NCBI RefSeq assembly: GCF_003722315.1 | Contig: NZ_CP033580.1 | Coordinates: 186,001-250,000, forward strand | Direction: 5' to 3' | DNA from: Thermoanaerobacter ethanolicus JW 200 | GTDB taxonomy: Bacteria; Bacillota; Thermoanaerobacteria; Thermoanaerobacterales; Thermoanaerobacteraceae | Length of the DNA: 64,000 nucleotides | Shown here: in pieces, positions 50,929 through 60,471 of the stretch | How the letters are laid out: each line of letters opens with the position of its first letter | Position numbering within the stretch: position 1 is the first letter of the stretch | Made by a program: the position numbers and the translations under genes | Notes under the pieces: model-generated | What the model saw: only the letters and a program-made list of their open reading frames with translations | What the model was told of the DNA's origin: nothing | Database searches by the model: none

Positions 50929-52473
50929 TCACGAAAGGTAAGAATTATTAAAAATTATCCATAATAATAAAATAAAAAGAAAGCGCCCGTTAGGGCGCAT
51001 CAGTTTGTTGACAAAGCAAAATTTAAGCCCCTGTTTTCCTATTTCCGAAAACAGGGGCTGTATGTATCTGGATAAAATTTTCTTTAAAACTCCAAATAAT
51101 GGATAAAAATTCAAAGTACCCAAAGGGCTCTTGCCCCTCCTCCATAACCATGTTGCCATTTTCTTTAAATTCATGGCAGCAAAAACAAGCATCGCTTGCA
51201 TGGACAGTTTTTCTTTTCCTCTTAATGTTGTCCATCGCAAACCATGCTTCTCTTTCATATCAGCAAATACTCTCTCTATTGTCTCTTTCCTTCTTTCATA
51301 TACTTCCTTACAATAAGGTGTATGCCTTAGGTGTTCTGCTTCTTCTACATATCCTTCCCATATGTGCCTGAATATCCTCTTTGTGTAGTCTTTACTTTGG
51401 GTACACTTTTCTCTTAAAGGACAATTTTTACATTTTTCTGGATTTGATTTGTACTCTCTATATCCTTCTCTATTGGTTGTAACATATGTTAATATTTCAT
51501 TTTGTGGGCATATGTAACAGTCATAATATTCATCGTATACGTACTGCTGCTTTTTCATGAAACCATCTTTTGTCATTGGTCTTGTATACGGCACTGCTGG
51601 TATTATTTCTTTATCAAATATTGTCTTTAATATGTACGGATTTTTATAGCCTGCGTCTACTGCTATTGCTTTCGGTTTTCCTACTCTCTTTTCAACTTCT
51701 TCTAATACTTCTTGAAACATTACACTGTCGTGGACATTTGCAGCTGTTACTTTTACTCCTAATACAAATCCATTTTTATCGCAGGCTGTATGAAAAGAAT
51801 ATGCAAAACATTTTTCTTTTCCGTTTTTGTTTAACATTCCGCTATCTGGGTCTGTTTTGCTTACTTTCACTTCTTTCGTCTTTATTTTCTTGATTTTCTT
51901 TAATGGCTTTTTGCCATGAGCTTCTCTATCTTTGTTTATTTCTTCTTCTAGTTTTTCTTGATAAGTCCTGGCTTCTTGTTCTACTATTTCTTTGGTGTAT
52001 TTCTTCTTGTTGGCACTTGCTTTTACATGGGTTGAATCTATGAATACTTCCTCCGCATTTACTAGCCCATGCCTTATTGCTTCTTCTAAAATCTTCGTAA
52101 ATATTTTCTCAAATATGTCTGTCCCTTTGAATCTTCTTATGTAGTTCTGGCTAAATGTTGAAAAATGAGGTATTTCTTCTGTTAGCCCATACCCTAAAAA
52201 CCACCTATATGCCACATTTGTTTTTATCTCTGATATTGTCCTCCTTATTGAGGGTATGCCAAAAAGATACTGAATAAACAGGATTTTTATTAATACTACT
52301 GGATCTATGCTTGGTCTGCCGTGATCTTCGGAATATTTGTCTTTTACTAAATCATATATGAAACTAAAATCTATAACTCTTTCTATCTTCCTTAAAAGGT
52401 GATCTTTTGGAACTAACTGATCTATGCTTACAAATTCTATTTGATGTCTGGCATCCTGTTTCTTTGATAACAT
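50929..52473 (-). CDS. IS1182-family transposase, reading out of its element
   Basis: The 514-residue DDE transposase has an N-terminal domain (QIEFVSIDQLVPKDHLLRKIERVIDFSFIYDLV; GRPSIDPVVLIKILFIQYLFG). The catalytic core has FIDSTHVKASANKKK, AIAVDAGYKNPYIL and ETIERVFADMKEKHGLRWT. A Cys cluster is present (CYICPQ..., CKNCPLREKC). The ATG at 52473 follows GGAGAGGAG. No stop occurs before the IS end at 51001: the frame crosses the terminal repeat and the target duplication and stops in flanking DNA at 50929, adding about 24 host-encoded residues. Otherwise it looks intact. Confidence 0.9.
   Translation of the reverse strand: MLSKKQDARHQIEFVSIDQLVPKDHLLRKIERVIDFSFIYDLVKDKYSEDHGRPSIDPVVLIKILFIQYLFGIPSIRRTISEIKTNVAYRWFLGYGLTEEIPHFSTFSQNYIRRFKGTDIFEKIFTKILEEAIRHGLVNAEEVFIDSTHVKASANKKKYTKEIVEQEARTYQEKLEEEINKDREAHGKKPLKKIKKIKTKEVKVSKTDPDSGMLNKNGKEKCFAYSFHTACDKNGFVLGVKVTAANVHDSVMFQEVLEEVEKRVGKPKAIAVDAGYKNPYILKTIFDKEIIPAVPYTRPMTKDGFMKKQQYVYDEYYDCYICPQNEILTYVTTNREGYREYKSNPEKCKNCPLREKCTQSKDYTKRIFRHIWEGYVEEAEHLRHTPYCKEVYERRKETIERVFADMKEKHGLRWTTLRGKEKLSMQAMLVFAAMNLKKMATWLWRRGKSPLGTLNFYPLFGVLKKILSRYIQPLFSEIGKQGLKFCFVNKLMRPNGRFLFILLLWIIFNNSYLS
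50981..51000. repeat. Target-site duplication, left of the IS1182-type element
   Basis: AAGCGCCCGTTAGGGCGCAT, identical to 52561-52580. It is a terminator hairpin (GCGCCC/GGGCGC). On the minus strand this distal copy keeps the T-rich tail TCTTTTTATTTTA. Confidence 0.92.
51026..51059. other. Subterminal 13-bp stem-loop of the IS
   Basis: AGCCCCTGTTTTC (51026-51038) / GAAAACAGGGGCT (51047-51059), perfect, inside the 3' end of the transposase gene. It could block incoming transcription or take part in end recognition. Confidence 0.75.
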
Positions 52474-52502
52474 CTTTCTTCTCCTCTCCTCTTTTGCTTC
52501 AT

Positions 52503-52539
52503 AAAAAAACAAGGAACCCTTCTCATAATAACGGGTTCC
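52503..52539 (-). terminator. Entry terminator inside the IS right end
   Basis: GGAACCC (52513-52519) / GGGTTCC (52533-52539) followed on the minus strand by TTGTTTTTTT. It lies upstream of the transposase start and would stop transcripts entering from the protease gene. Confidence 0.8.
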
Positions 52540-52560
52540 CGATATTTTGTCAACAGTCTG

Positions 52561-52580
52561 AAGCGCCCGTTAGGGCGCAT
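52561..52580. repeat. Target-site duplication, right of the IS1182-type element
   Basis: Second copy of AAGCGCCCGTTAGGGCGCAT. It lies just after the protease gene; its T-tract on the minus strand is interrupted by the IS end. Confidence 0.92.
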
Positions 52581-52597
52581 TTTTCTTTAGCTCCATC

Positions 52598-55500
52598 TTA
52601 TATGTTTCCTGTTTTCTCTAAAATTCTGTAAAGCATAGCTGCTGCCTCTGCTCTTGTAGCGTTGTCTTTTGGCTTGAAAGTGTTATCTTCATATCCTCTT
52701 ACTATTCCAAGTTTTACTGCATTCGCTACTACATTCTTTGCCCATTCGCTTATCTTGTTGTTATCACTGAAAGTGGTATTCCCTATACTGTCCTCTTTGT
52801 ACTCTGCAAGCTTTCCGTATACCCTCATTATTACTGCTGTCATCTCTTCTCTTGTTATTGGGTCATCCGGCCTCATATTCTTGCCGTCTCCTAACATTAT
52901 CCCTGCTTTGTATGCTGCTTCTATTGCGTTAGCATACCATGTTCCTTCTTTTACGTCATTGAATTCTCCTTTGTATGGCTCTTCTTCTATTCCTAATGCC
53001 CTTATCATTAATGCTGCAAATTCTGCTCTTGTTATTTTTGCGTTCGGTACAAATGTTTCACTGTCTACTCCTTTTATTATGTGCCTTGATGCAAGGACAT
53101 TTACTACGTCATATGCCCAATTGTCTTTTGTTACGTCTTTGAATTCTTTGTTGTATTCAAAGACTTCATAGGTTGAGAAGTGTTTGGCTTCAAAGGTTAT
53201 TGTGTTTGTTCCTTTGTCAATTTTTCCTCCTACGTATTCCCATTGATTTGTCTTCTCGTTTAAGTAGTATACTCCTATTTTTCTTATGTCTTTTCCACCT
53301 TTTATGTTAAATGTCATTTTTACTGGTGACCCTATTTTTATGTCTTTGTCTCCTGCTTTTATTGTTATGTCATAGGCGCTTGTTATTGGCTCGAAAGATG
53401 ATGCGGTTATTTTGCCTTTGTTGTGTATGTTAAGTTTTATTGTTCCTGCTTTGTTTATGAGGTCAATTGCTTCTTGTGATACTCCCAAAGTTTTTGCATC
53501 AAATTGAAGAGCTACTTCGTCTGATTTTACTACTACGTTTTTGTTGTTCTCTGCTATTAAATTAAGTACAGTTACAGGTATTTCTAATGCTTTTTGAGGT
53601 GTAGTTCCTATATTTGTTAAGTCAAATTGTATTTCTTTCTTTGAAGTGTCTTTTATGTCTTTTGCCACTTTGTTTTCGTCTACTGTAAGTGTTGTTGTGT
53701 TATTTTCTACAACTACTTTGCCTTGTGATACTTCTTGAGTTGGCTTTGCTGTTTCTTCAGTGCTTGCAGGTGGAGTCACTGGGGGTATAATAGGTGTAAT
53801 ACCTACGCCTCCGCCAGAAGAAGGTACTTCTTTTACTGTAACATTGACAGATGTAGTTTTGTCGTCATAACTTATTTCAATTGTGGTACTGCCTGCTTTA
53901 ACCCCTTTAACAAGCCCTTGGTTTACTGTAATTATATTTGGATCAAAATTATATTTAGCATCTTTTGTCACGTCTTTTGTTGTGCCATCAGAATAGTTTG
54001 CTGTAACTTCTATTTGTGTAGTTTCTCCCACTTTTATTTCAATAGAAGAAGGTTGAACTTGTATATTTTCAAGAACTGGGTCTGTTACTGTAATTGGAAC
54101 ATTTAACGCACTATTGTTATACACGGCAGTAAGCACAGTGCTTCCTTTAGAAAGGCCTTTTACAACTCCCATAGTGTAGTCAGCAATAAGCGGATTTGCA
54201 ATTATAAATTTAGTGTAATTTGTCACATCTACTTGACTGCCATCTGAGAAATGATTATAAACTGCAATTGGCATTGCTTTGCCTGCTGGAACTGTTATTG
54301 ATGGCGGGTCAACACTTATCCCCAATGGTACAGCTTCTGAAACTACAACTTTTATATCAACAGATTTACTATCATATGTGGCAGTTATTGTAGTCTCACC
54401 TGGATTCATTCCAACTACAATTCCATTACCCTCTACTTTTGCAATGTCCCCATATACAGATTCAAACACTGCTTTATCTGTTATATCTTTTGTTGTACCG
54501 TCTGTATATATTGCATTAACGGTTATTTTGCCTGTTCCCCCAACCGGTATATAAAGTGGATTTGGATTAGCATTAAGTGAGTCAAGCGTGACTTTTGCAA
54601 GTTGTATTGTCTTTTGTGTTCCATTGTAGGTTATTGTAACGTAATTTTGTATATCTGAAGTATACACATTTGCAGCTACTGTAACTTCGGCTTTATTTGT
54701 TGCCACATCTACTGCACTTATCGAAATGATATTATTTCCCACGTTAAGAGGTACTCTGGCAATAAAGTTATCATTAAATGTTGTGTAATCATCAGCTTCT
54801 TTGTTAAGTATATTGTTGCCATTGATAAACAGTTTGTATCCAAATCCTGTATCGTACACATTGCCTGCTACTGTAAGGCTTACTCCTTCAGGTGAAATAA
54901 AGCCTTTGAAATTATCTACATTTAAAGTAATTTCGGGTTTTGTAGTATCTATATAAATGGGTATTGCAAATTCTGTCTTGTGTTCATATGTTGAAGGGTC
55001 GTCTGCATTATACAAATTATCAAATGCAAGGAATTTTATCTCTTTCTTTCCATCACTGTAAAAATGTATTGTCGTTGAGAAAGTATTGTCTGGATTGACC
55101 GTTACTTTTTCATCATTAATATAGAGTTCACCCATAAATGTCGTCTCATCTTCTATGGTTCCTGAAACAACAATATCTCTTGTATTAAATATTTGTGCTA
55201 CTTGAGGTTCTTTTACAGTAATTACAGGTCCAAAATTGTCTTTTATTTCTTGGTTAAATGCAATACATTCATTCTTTGGTGTTATATCAGAAATATTTCC
55301 TGCATAGTCTACACCAAGTACAGCAATAAATGTATAGCGGTTTGGAAGAGGGACTTCTGCTGAAACAGCATCACTTGGCAGTGATTTTGCTTCAATATTT
55401 GTGACATTAAGTGTCACAGGGTCAATTTTCCCCGTAACTAGAATATAGGACTCTATACCCGAACCTTTATCACTACCTGCCCACGCCATTGTTGCTTTTC

Positions 55501-58500
55501 CGTTTGAAATGTAATTTTCGTTTAAATATCCATATTGATCGACATAGCCATCATTTATCATAACTTCAGGCAATATTGTATCGACTTTAACAGGCATTTG
55601 AAGAACTTGGGTTCTAGCATTCGGATAATCTATCTTAGATTCAAAGCGCATATAATATTGTCCATCAGGAACTGCTTCAAATTCTCCTGTCGCAGGGTTA
55701 AATGCTTTGCCGTCCCATATCCAAGAATCAGAAATCTGAGCTTTGGATGTCTCTGCTACGTTCTTTCTTAAATATTCCTCTTGGGATATTTCTCTTATTA
55801 CATTTCCATTGCTGTCTACAACGCTTACTTTAAATTCTCTTGCATTTCTCATAAATGAAAGCACTGGCTGTGCAAAATCAAATACACCATCGTTATTAGG
55901 AGATATGGCAATTGTAGATGGATCAGTTTTTTCTTCCTCGCGTCCCAAGTTACCTAAGAAATACAAATCTTCATCTATAACTCCTGCCATACCTGTAAGT
56001 CCATAATAAGTGTCATCTTCCCAAAGAGGTGAATCTATAATTCTCGGTTCATCCCAACTTCCATAAAAAGCTATATAAGGTACGCTTAGTTTGGGAAGAT
56101 TGCTATCTTCTGGAATAAAGCTTAAAAATCCTTCCGCAAAAATATTTTGTGGAGCATTTTGAGGAATTATCAATGTAACATTGACAGTCGCTTGTCCGTT
56201 CGCAGGCACTGTCACAGTATCTTTATCAAATTTAACTGTCGCCCCTGTAAGGGTTGTTGTTTCAGCAAAGTTAAATCCCCAAAGAACATAATCTGTCAAA
56301 ACTCCATACTCGTCCTTTAAGGTATACGTAACATCACTGTTGCTATGATTTTTAAGAGTCAAGGTAAAGGTCGCACTATTTCCAATACTGCCAAGGGCAA
56401 TACCTGCTTTTCCATTTGCATCTGTAATTGTCACAGGTGTCTTGATTGCCTTATCTATTTGAATCATACCTGCCCCTTGTTGTCTCGGTGAATAAGGCTT
56501 AGGACTTCTTAAGATTTTACCTGTATAAAGAGCAGCATTGTCGTTTGTATCAATTATAACTTTGGCTGTATTCATAGCCATTATTTTAGCCATTTCAACA
56601 AAGTCTCTGCCATCTTTGAAAGTTAATTCACCTTTAGATACTTTATCTTTAAGAGCTTCAGCAATTAACGCCATTGCACCTGCCACATGAGGTGATGACA
56701 TAGATGTACCGCTCATCAAACCGTAGGAATCTTTGTTAAGTGTTGAATATATTCCACCGCCAGGTGCCATTATTTCCGGTTTAAAGTCAAAGCTTGGTGT
56801 AACGCCCCAGGATGAAAAGTCTGTTACATTGTCTCCCGGAGGAACTCCTAATTTATTTGTTCCTATAACACCATCAAATTTTACTGTGACTTTTTGCCCT
56901 TGATCTAACAAAGCTTTAATTGCAAGACCTGCATCTCTTAAAATAGACACAGAAGGAATTTTCGTACCTTCTCCTAATGCCATTGAAATTGTTCCTGTAG
57001 TATTATTGAAAATTACTGCAGCTACAGCACCAGCATTTTGTGCATTTATCGTCTTTGCGTTAAATGTAATAGAACCTCTTGAAATAAGGGCAACTTTACC
57101 TACTACATCTTTACCTTGAAAATCCTCGGGTCTACCTAATCCACAGTATACTACCTCATATTCTCCTTTCAAGACATCTGCAGGGTCAATAGGGTCATGG
57201 TCTGTAGGACTTCCTACAGAATATACTACTCTGTCAAAATCTTGTGGAGCAGGATTTACAGAAAAGCTTTTTCCTGTAAGTCCAGGATTTATAGAAGCAG
57301 CCACTTGAATAGCATCAAGCCACAATCCAGGCGAGCCGACAGTTCCTATATCTGGATCCATTGCATATGGATAAAATTCTGCGCTCGTCGAATAACTGGA
57401 GTTACCAGCTGAAACGACAACTATTACGCCATTGTCAACAGCATTTTTTATCGCCAGATGCTCAGGGTCATCTGGACGGACAAAACCTGCTGTTGAACCT
57501 AAGCTCATGTTTATGACATCTGCTCCAAAAGCGACTGCGTGGTCAATACCTGCTACTATATCGTCTGAAAAAGCAGATGCAAAATTAGGGTTATTTGAAA
57601 ATACTTTTTCAGCTATAAGCTGCGCCTCAGGTGCAACGCCTTTAATATTGCCATTTGCTGCAACTATACCTGCAACGTGCTGTCCGTGCATTGACTGTGT
57701 AGCACCAATATCTATAATTTGATCATTGTTGTCTGCCCAGTTCCAACCAACCGGCACTTTATCTGTGAAATATTTATAAGGTTTTCCAGTTTCCTTCGCT
57801 ATTTCTTCTACTTTTTCCTTTGTCAACTTCACTTTTGTGGGATCTGTAATCTTCATATCTTGATGTCTATAGTCTATTCCTGTATCAATTATAGCAACAA
57901 CCATTCCTTCACCTTTATATCCCAAGTCATTCCACACGGTTGGTGCATTTGTTGAATAGATTGCTGTTGTCATGTCAAGGAAATACTCATTTACAATTCT
58001 TACATCTTTTACTCCAGGCAATGTTTTAATTTTTTCTATGTCTTTAACTTTTACCTCGCCACTTATGCCATTCAAAACAGTTTTATATGTATGTCTTGGT
58101 TTAAAATTGAAATTTTTGCTCAATACGCTTTTTAATTGAGTTTGTTCTTGAGTAATTTTGTTTAAAACAGTCGTTTTTTCATTTTGCGTCAAAGTTTTGA
58201 GAGTCTTGTTAGACTTTAATGCAAAAGAAGCAAGACTATCCTTTTCTAATTCCACAATAACTCGTACAGTTTCATCAGGATTATATTTTTCAATCTCTTG
58301 CTTGGAACCATCTCTTAAATTTTGCATCTCTTCTCCAAATTGTTCCACAACTTTTGACTTGCTTTGATAGGGTTTAGCAGTTTCTTTAAAATTATCTTTA
58401 GCAATCTGTTTTACAAGATTATAATCGATTTTTAGCGAATCTAACGTAAGTTTTGGGTTATCTGATGATGGCATTTGTTGAGAATAACCAAAAGAGCTAA

Positions 58501-58555
58501 AAGCACTAAATACCAATGTAAATGCAATCAGAAAAACTAAAAACCTTTTACCCAT
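52598..58555 (-). CDS. Giant SLH-anchored subtilisin-like serine protease
   Basis: The 1985-residue secreted S8 protease is of the Vpr/C5a-peptidase type. It has a signal peptide (1-25), an inhibitor-like propeptide (about 90-195), and a subtilase domain with Asp224 (VAIIDTGIDY), His293 (MHGQHVAG), Asn385 and Ser618 (SGTSMSSPHVAGA). A PA domain (about 430-560) is inserted. Fn3-like and Ig-like regions follow, then three Big_2-type repeats (about 1390-1650; VGMNPGETTITATYD, VKGLSKGSTVLTAVYN, VKGVKAGSTTIEISYD). A Pro/Thr linker and three SLH domains (about 1800-1985) close it. It would sit on the cell surface and digest external protein. Its terminator carries the IS insertion. Confidence 0.93.
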   Translation of the reverse strand: MGKRFLVFLIAFTLVFSAFSSFGYSQQMPSSDNPKLTLDSLKIDYNLVKQIAKDNFKETAKPYQSKSKVVEQFGEEMQNLRDGSKQEIEKYNPDETVRVIVELEKDSLASFALKSNKTLKTLTQNEKTTVLNKITQEQTQLKSVLSKNFNFKPRHTYKTVLNGISGEVKVKDIEKIKTLPGVKDVRIVNEYFLDMTTAIYSTNAPTVWNDLGYKGEGMVVAIIDTGIDYRHQDMKITDPTKVKLTKEKVEEIAKETGKPYKYFTDKVPVGWNWADNNDQIIDIGATQSMHGQHVAGIVAANGNIKGVAPEAQLIAEKVFSNNPNFASAFSDDIVAGIDHAVAFGADVINMSLGSTAGFVRPDDPEHLAIKNAVDNGVIVVVSAGNSSYSTSAEFYPYAMDPDIGTVGSPGLWLDAIQVAASINPGLTGKSFSVNPAPQDFDRVVYSVGSPTDHDPIDPADVLKGEYEVVYCGLGRPEDFQGKDVVGKVALISRGSITFNAKTINAQNAGAVAAVIFNNTTGTISMALGEGTKIPSVSILRDAGLAIKALLDQGQKVTVKFDGVIGTNKLGVPPGDNVTDFSSWGVTPSFDFKPEIMAPGGGIYSTLNKDSYGLMSGTSMSSPHVAGAMALIAEALKDKVSKGELTFKDGRDFVEMAKIMAMNTAKVIIDTNDNAALYTGKILRSPKPYSPRQQGAGMIQIDKAIKTPVTITDANGKAGIALGSIGNSATFTLTLKNHSNSDVTYTLKDEYGVLTDYVLWGFNFAETTTLTGATVKFDKDTVTVPANGQATVNVTLIIPQNAPQNIFAEGFLSFIPEDSNLPKLSVPYIAFYGSWDEPRIIDSPLWEDDTYYGLTGMAGVIDEDLYFLGNLGREEEKTDPSTIAISPNNDGVFDFAQPVLSFMRNAREFKVSVVDSNGNVIREISQEEYLRKNVAETSKAQISDSWIWDGKAFNPATGEFEAVPDGQYYMRFESKIDYPNARTQVLQMPVKVDTILPEVMINDGYVDQYGYLNENYISNGKATMAWAGSDKGSGIESYILVTGKIDPVTLNVTNIEAKSLPSDAVSAEVPLPNRYTFIAVLGVDYAGNISDITPKNECIAFNQEIKDNFGPVITVKEPQVAQIFNTRDIVVSGTIEDETTFMGELYINDEKVTVNPDNTFSTTIHFYSDGKKEIKFLAFDNLYNADDPSTYEHKTEFAIPIYIDTTKPEITLNVDNFKGFISPEGVSLTVAGNVYDTGFGYKLFINGNNILNKEADDYTTFNDNFIARVPLNVGNNIISISAVDVATNKAEVTVAANVYTSDIQNYVTITYNGTQKTIQLAKVTLDSLNANPNPLYIPVGGTGKITVNAIYTDGTTKDITDKAVFESVYGDIAKVEGNGIVVGMNPGETTITATYDSKSVDIKVVVSEAVPLGISVDPPSITVPAGKAMPIAVYNHFSDGSQVDVTNYTKFIIANPLIADYTMGVVKGLSKGSTVLTAVYNNSALNVPITVTDPVLENIQVQPSSIEIKVGETTQIEVTANYSDGTTKDVTKDAKYNFDPNIITVNQGLVKGVKAGSTTIEISYDDKTTSVNVTVKEVPSSGGGVGITPIIPPVTPPASTEETAKPTQEVSQGKVVVENNTTTLTVDENKVAKDIKDTSKKEIQFDLTNIGTTPQKALEIPVTVLNLIAENNKNVVVKSDEVALQFDAKTLGVSQEAIDLINKAGTIKLNIHNKGKITASSFEPITSAYDITIKAGDKDIKIGSPVKMTFNIKGGKDIRKIGVYYLNEKTNQWEYVGGKIDKGTNTITFEAKHFSTYEVFEYNKEFKDVTKDNWAYDVVNVLASRHIIKGVDSETFVPNAKITRAEFAALMIRALGIEEEPYKGEFNDVKEGTWYANAIEAAYKAGIMLGDGKNMRPDDPITREEMTAVIMRVYGKLAEYKEDSIGNTTFSDNNKISEWAKNVVANAVKLGIVRGYEDNTFKPKDNATRAEAAAMLYRILEKTGNI

Positions 58556-58926
58556 AAAATCTTAACCCCCTTGTTTTTCATCTTCCTTATGTTTCGACAA
58601 AAAGATACAATTTTCTCCCCTTCATCCCCCCATTTTATGAAATATCTATAATCCAAGGGAATAAACCCTTAGATAGCATATGTTTAATAATTATAAATAA
58701 AATTTGTAATTATTGTTGAATTTGAGACATTTTATTTAAAATATAATATACTAATCCTTTGTATATCTTTTGCTTGGCTATTTGAATGATTACTATTTAA
58801 TGTTGCATAAATTTCATATTCAATATTATTCTACATAAATTACATTTTTCCTTCTCTGGAAAAATAAAATTTTTTATTTATAAAACACACTCTTTGCAAG
58901 AAATTATTCATTTTATAAAATTAAGA
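58556..58926. other. Gene-free AT-rich region before the large protease gene
   Basis: About 370 bp with no supported gene. It contains a 9-bp stem-loop, ATCCAAGGG (58651-58659) / CCCTTAGAT (58666-58674), that would lie in the protease leader. The stem is fully paired only if read as minus-strand RNA (one G-U). I find no convincing promoter or known riboswitch. Confidence 0.5.
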
Positions 58927-58951
58927 AAGCTACATGCAAAGCATGTAGCTT
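58921..58951 (-). terminator. Terminator of ctpA
   Basis: Perfect 11-bp stem AAGCTACATGC (58927-58937) / GCATGTAGCTT (58941-58951) followed on the minus strand by TTCTTAATTTT. Confidence 0.8.
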
Positions 58952-58952
58952 G

Positions 58953-60326
58953 TTACATTTTCTTTAGCACTTCTATTGCCTTATCTAATTGAATATCCTT
59001 ATTGTTTAATTCTTCAAGCAGTTTAACCAATGCATCATAAGTGTTTTTATCAAAAACCCCTGTCGGAGTTAATCCCGCTTTCTTTTGCAGTTCTTTTACA
59101 GCGTTCGCCGTTTTAGGTCCAAAAATACCATCTTCTGGGCCCGCATTAAACTTCAATATATTTAAATTCTTCTGTAAAATTTTCACATCATTTCCTCTGG
59201 AACCTACCCTCAATGTGCCATTAAATTTAATTGAAGGAGTATATTGAGTATTTACCACATATATATCCGGTTTCAAGCCTTGTTTGTCAATATATCTGCC
59301 TGAAGGGAGTTTATACCTTGCAATTGTAAGCTTAAAACCACTTCCATCTGGCAATGGCACTACTGATTGGACAGTCCCTTTTCCAAAAGATTTTTCTCCC
59401 ACTAATGTACCCGCTTTGGTATCCTGTATAGCCCCTGCTAATATTTCAGCTGCAGAAGCAGTATTGCCGTTAATTAAAACTGCTAATTTATACTTAGGAT
59501 TATTGAGATAAGAATAATATATTTCATTTTCTCCATTTTTTGTCTCTACAGTCAATACAGCTCCTTTTGGAACAAAAAAGTTTGCAACGCTTACCGCCTC
59601 TGTAAGGAGTCCACCGGGATTATCTCTTAAATCAAGGACGATTTTATTTATGCCGTTATTATCCATATACGTGAGGGCATTTGCTATATTAGATGTGGTA
59701 TTTTCATTAAATTCTCCTATTTTTATATACCCAACTCCATCGATTATTTTATAAGAAACTGGATTGACCCGAATTATTTGTCTCGTAAGCTCAAATTCTT
59801 TTATAGAACCTCCTACGTCAAAAGTGACCTTTACTTTTGTGCCTTCTTCTCCAATTATCATATTTACTACGTCGTTTATATTCATTCCCTCAACGCTTTT
59901 GTCGTTTACTGCTTTTATAATATAACCACTTTTGATTCCAGCTTTTTCAGCAGGCGAACCTTCTAAAACGGAAGTTACAACAATTTTTCCGTCCTTTTCA
60001 GTCAAGACCATTCCTGTCCCACTGAAAGTTCCGGAAGTATTTTTGGTAAAATCTTTAAACTCTTCTTTTGTAAAATATGTACTATATTCATCAAGGCTTG
60101 AAAAAATTCCTTTTAAAGCTGCTTCTTTGAGTTGATCGTACGTCACATCTCCAATGTAATTATCTGTTATATACTTCATAATGGAACCAATGTCTGCAAG
60201 GTTATCATAAAGTTGTTGATCTGTCGTGGTTTGCGTTGAAGATTCAGCAAAAACATGTACTGGAACAGTAAAAGCAAGACTTGCAGCAATTAAAAATGTC
60301 AAAATTAGCGTCAAAAATCTTTTCAC
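58953..60326 (-). CDS. ctpA: C-terminal processing peptidase (S41) with PDZ and peptidoglycan-binding domains
   Basis: The 457-residue exported protease has a signal/anchor (1-25). A PDZ domain follows (about 95-180; FSGTGMVLTEKDGKIVVTSVLEGSPAEKAGIKSGY). The S41 catalytic domain has Ser in NGNTASAAEILAGAIQD and Lys in GEKSFGKGTVQ. A C-terminal peptidoglycan-binding repeat ends it (about 375-435; GSRGNDVKILQKNLNIL..GPEDGIFGPKTANAVKELQ). The GTG at 60326 has GGAGG 8 nt upstream; the ATG at 60341 overlaps that site. Relatives cut signalling or wall proteins. The substrate is unknown. Confidence 0.93.
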   Translation of the reverse strand: MKRFLTLILTFLIAASLAFTVPVHVFAESSTQTTTDQQLYDNLADIGSIMKYITDNYIGDVTYDQLKEAALKGIFSSLDEYSTYFTKEEFKDFTKNTSGTFSGTGMVLTEKDGKIVVTSVLEGSPAEKAGIKSGYIIKAVNDKSVEGMNINDVVNMIIGEEGTKVKVTFDVGGSIKEFELTRQIIRVNPVSYKIIDGVGYIKIGEFNENTTSNIANALTYMDNNGINKIVLDLRDNPGGLLTEAVSVANFFVPKGAVLTVETKNGENEIYYSYLNNPKYKLAVLINGNTASAAEILAGAIQDTKAGTLVGEKSFGKGTVQSVVPLPDGSGFKLTIARYKLPSGRYIDKQGLKPDIYVVNTQYTPSIKFNGTLRVGSRGNDVKILQKNLNILKFNAGPEDGIFGPKTANAVKELQKKAGLTPTGVFDKNTYDALVKLLEELNNKDIQLDKAIEVLKKM

Positions 60327-60425
60327 AATATATACCTCCATTTCTAATATATTAAGTTATAATTTCTTCGCTACTACAGTTTAATTATATCACATTGGTT
60401 AATCATAAAAATTTATCACATAATA

Positions 60426-60471
60426 AAGTTTCAAAGGTTTCCCTATACTGATAGAGAAACCTTTGAAACTT
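60426..60471 (-). terminator. Terminator of the threonine operon
   Basis: A perfect 16-bp stem (60426-60441 with 60456-60471) overlaps the 3' end of thrB. The T-tract after it is weak. Confidence 0.8.

Larger units (their letters stand above)
51001..52560 (-). mobile_element. IS1182-family insertion sequence, 1560 bp
   Basis: The ends CAGTTTGTTGACAAA (51001-51015) and, read inward from the right, CAGACTGTTGACAAA (13 of 15 identical) bound a single transposase gene. The flanking 20-bp direct repeat is the terminator hairpin of the large protease gene. A perfect 13-bp stem-loop sits near the left end (51026-51059) and a terminator-like hairpin near the right end (52503-52539). The same pair of ends bounds the 267-bp RNA-bearing element at 20.9 kb. 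Confidence 0.93.

Noticed and set aside
58556-58926. Cyclic-di-GMP or other riboswitch before the giant protease gene
   Set aside because: Beyond one 9-bp stem-loop the region is low-complexity AT-rich DNA without conserved riboswitch cores.
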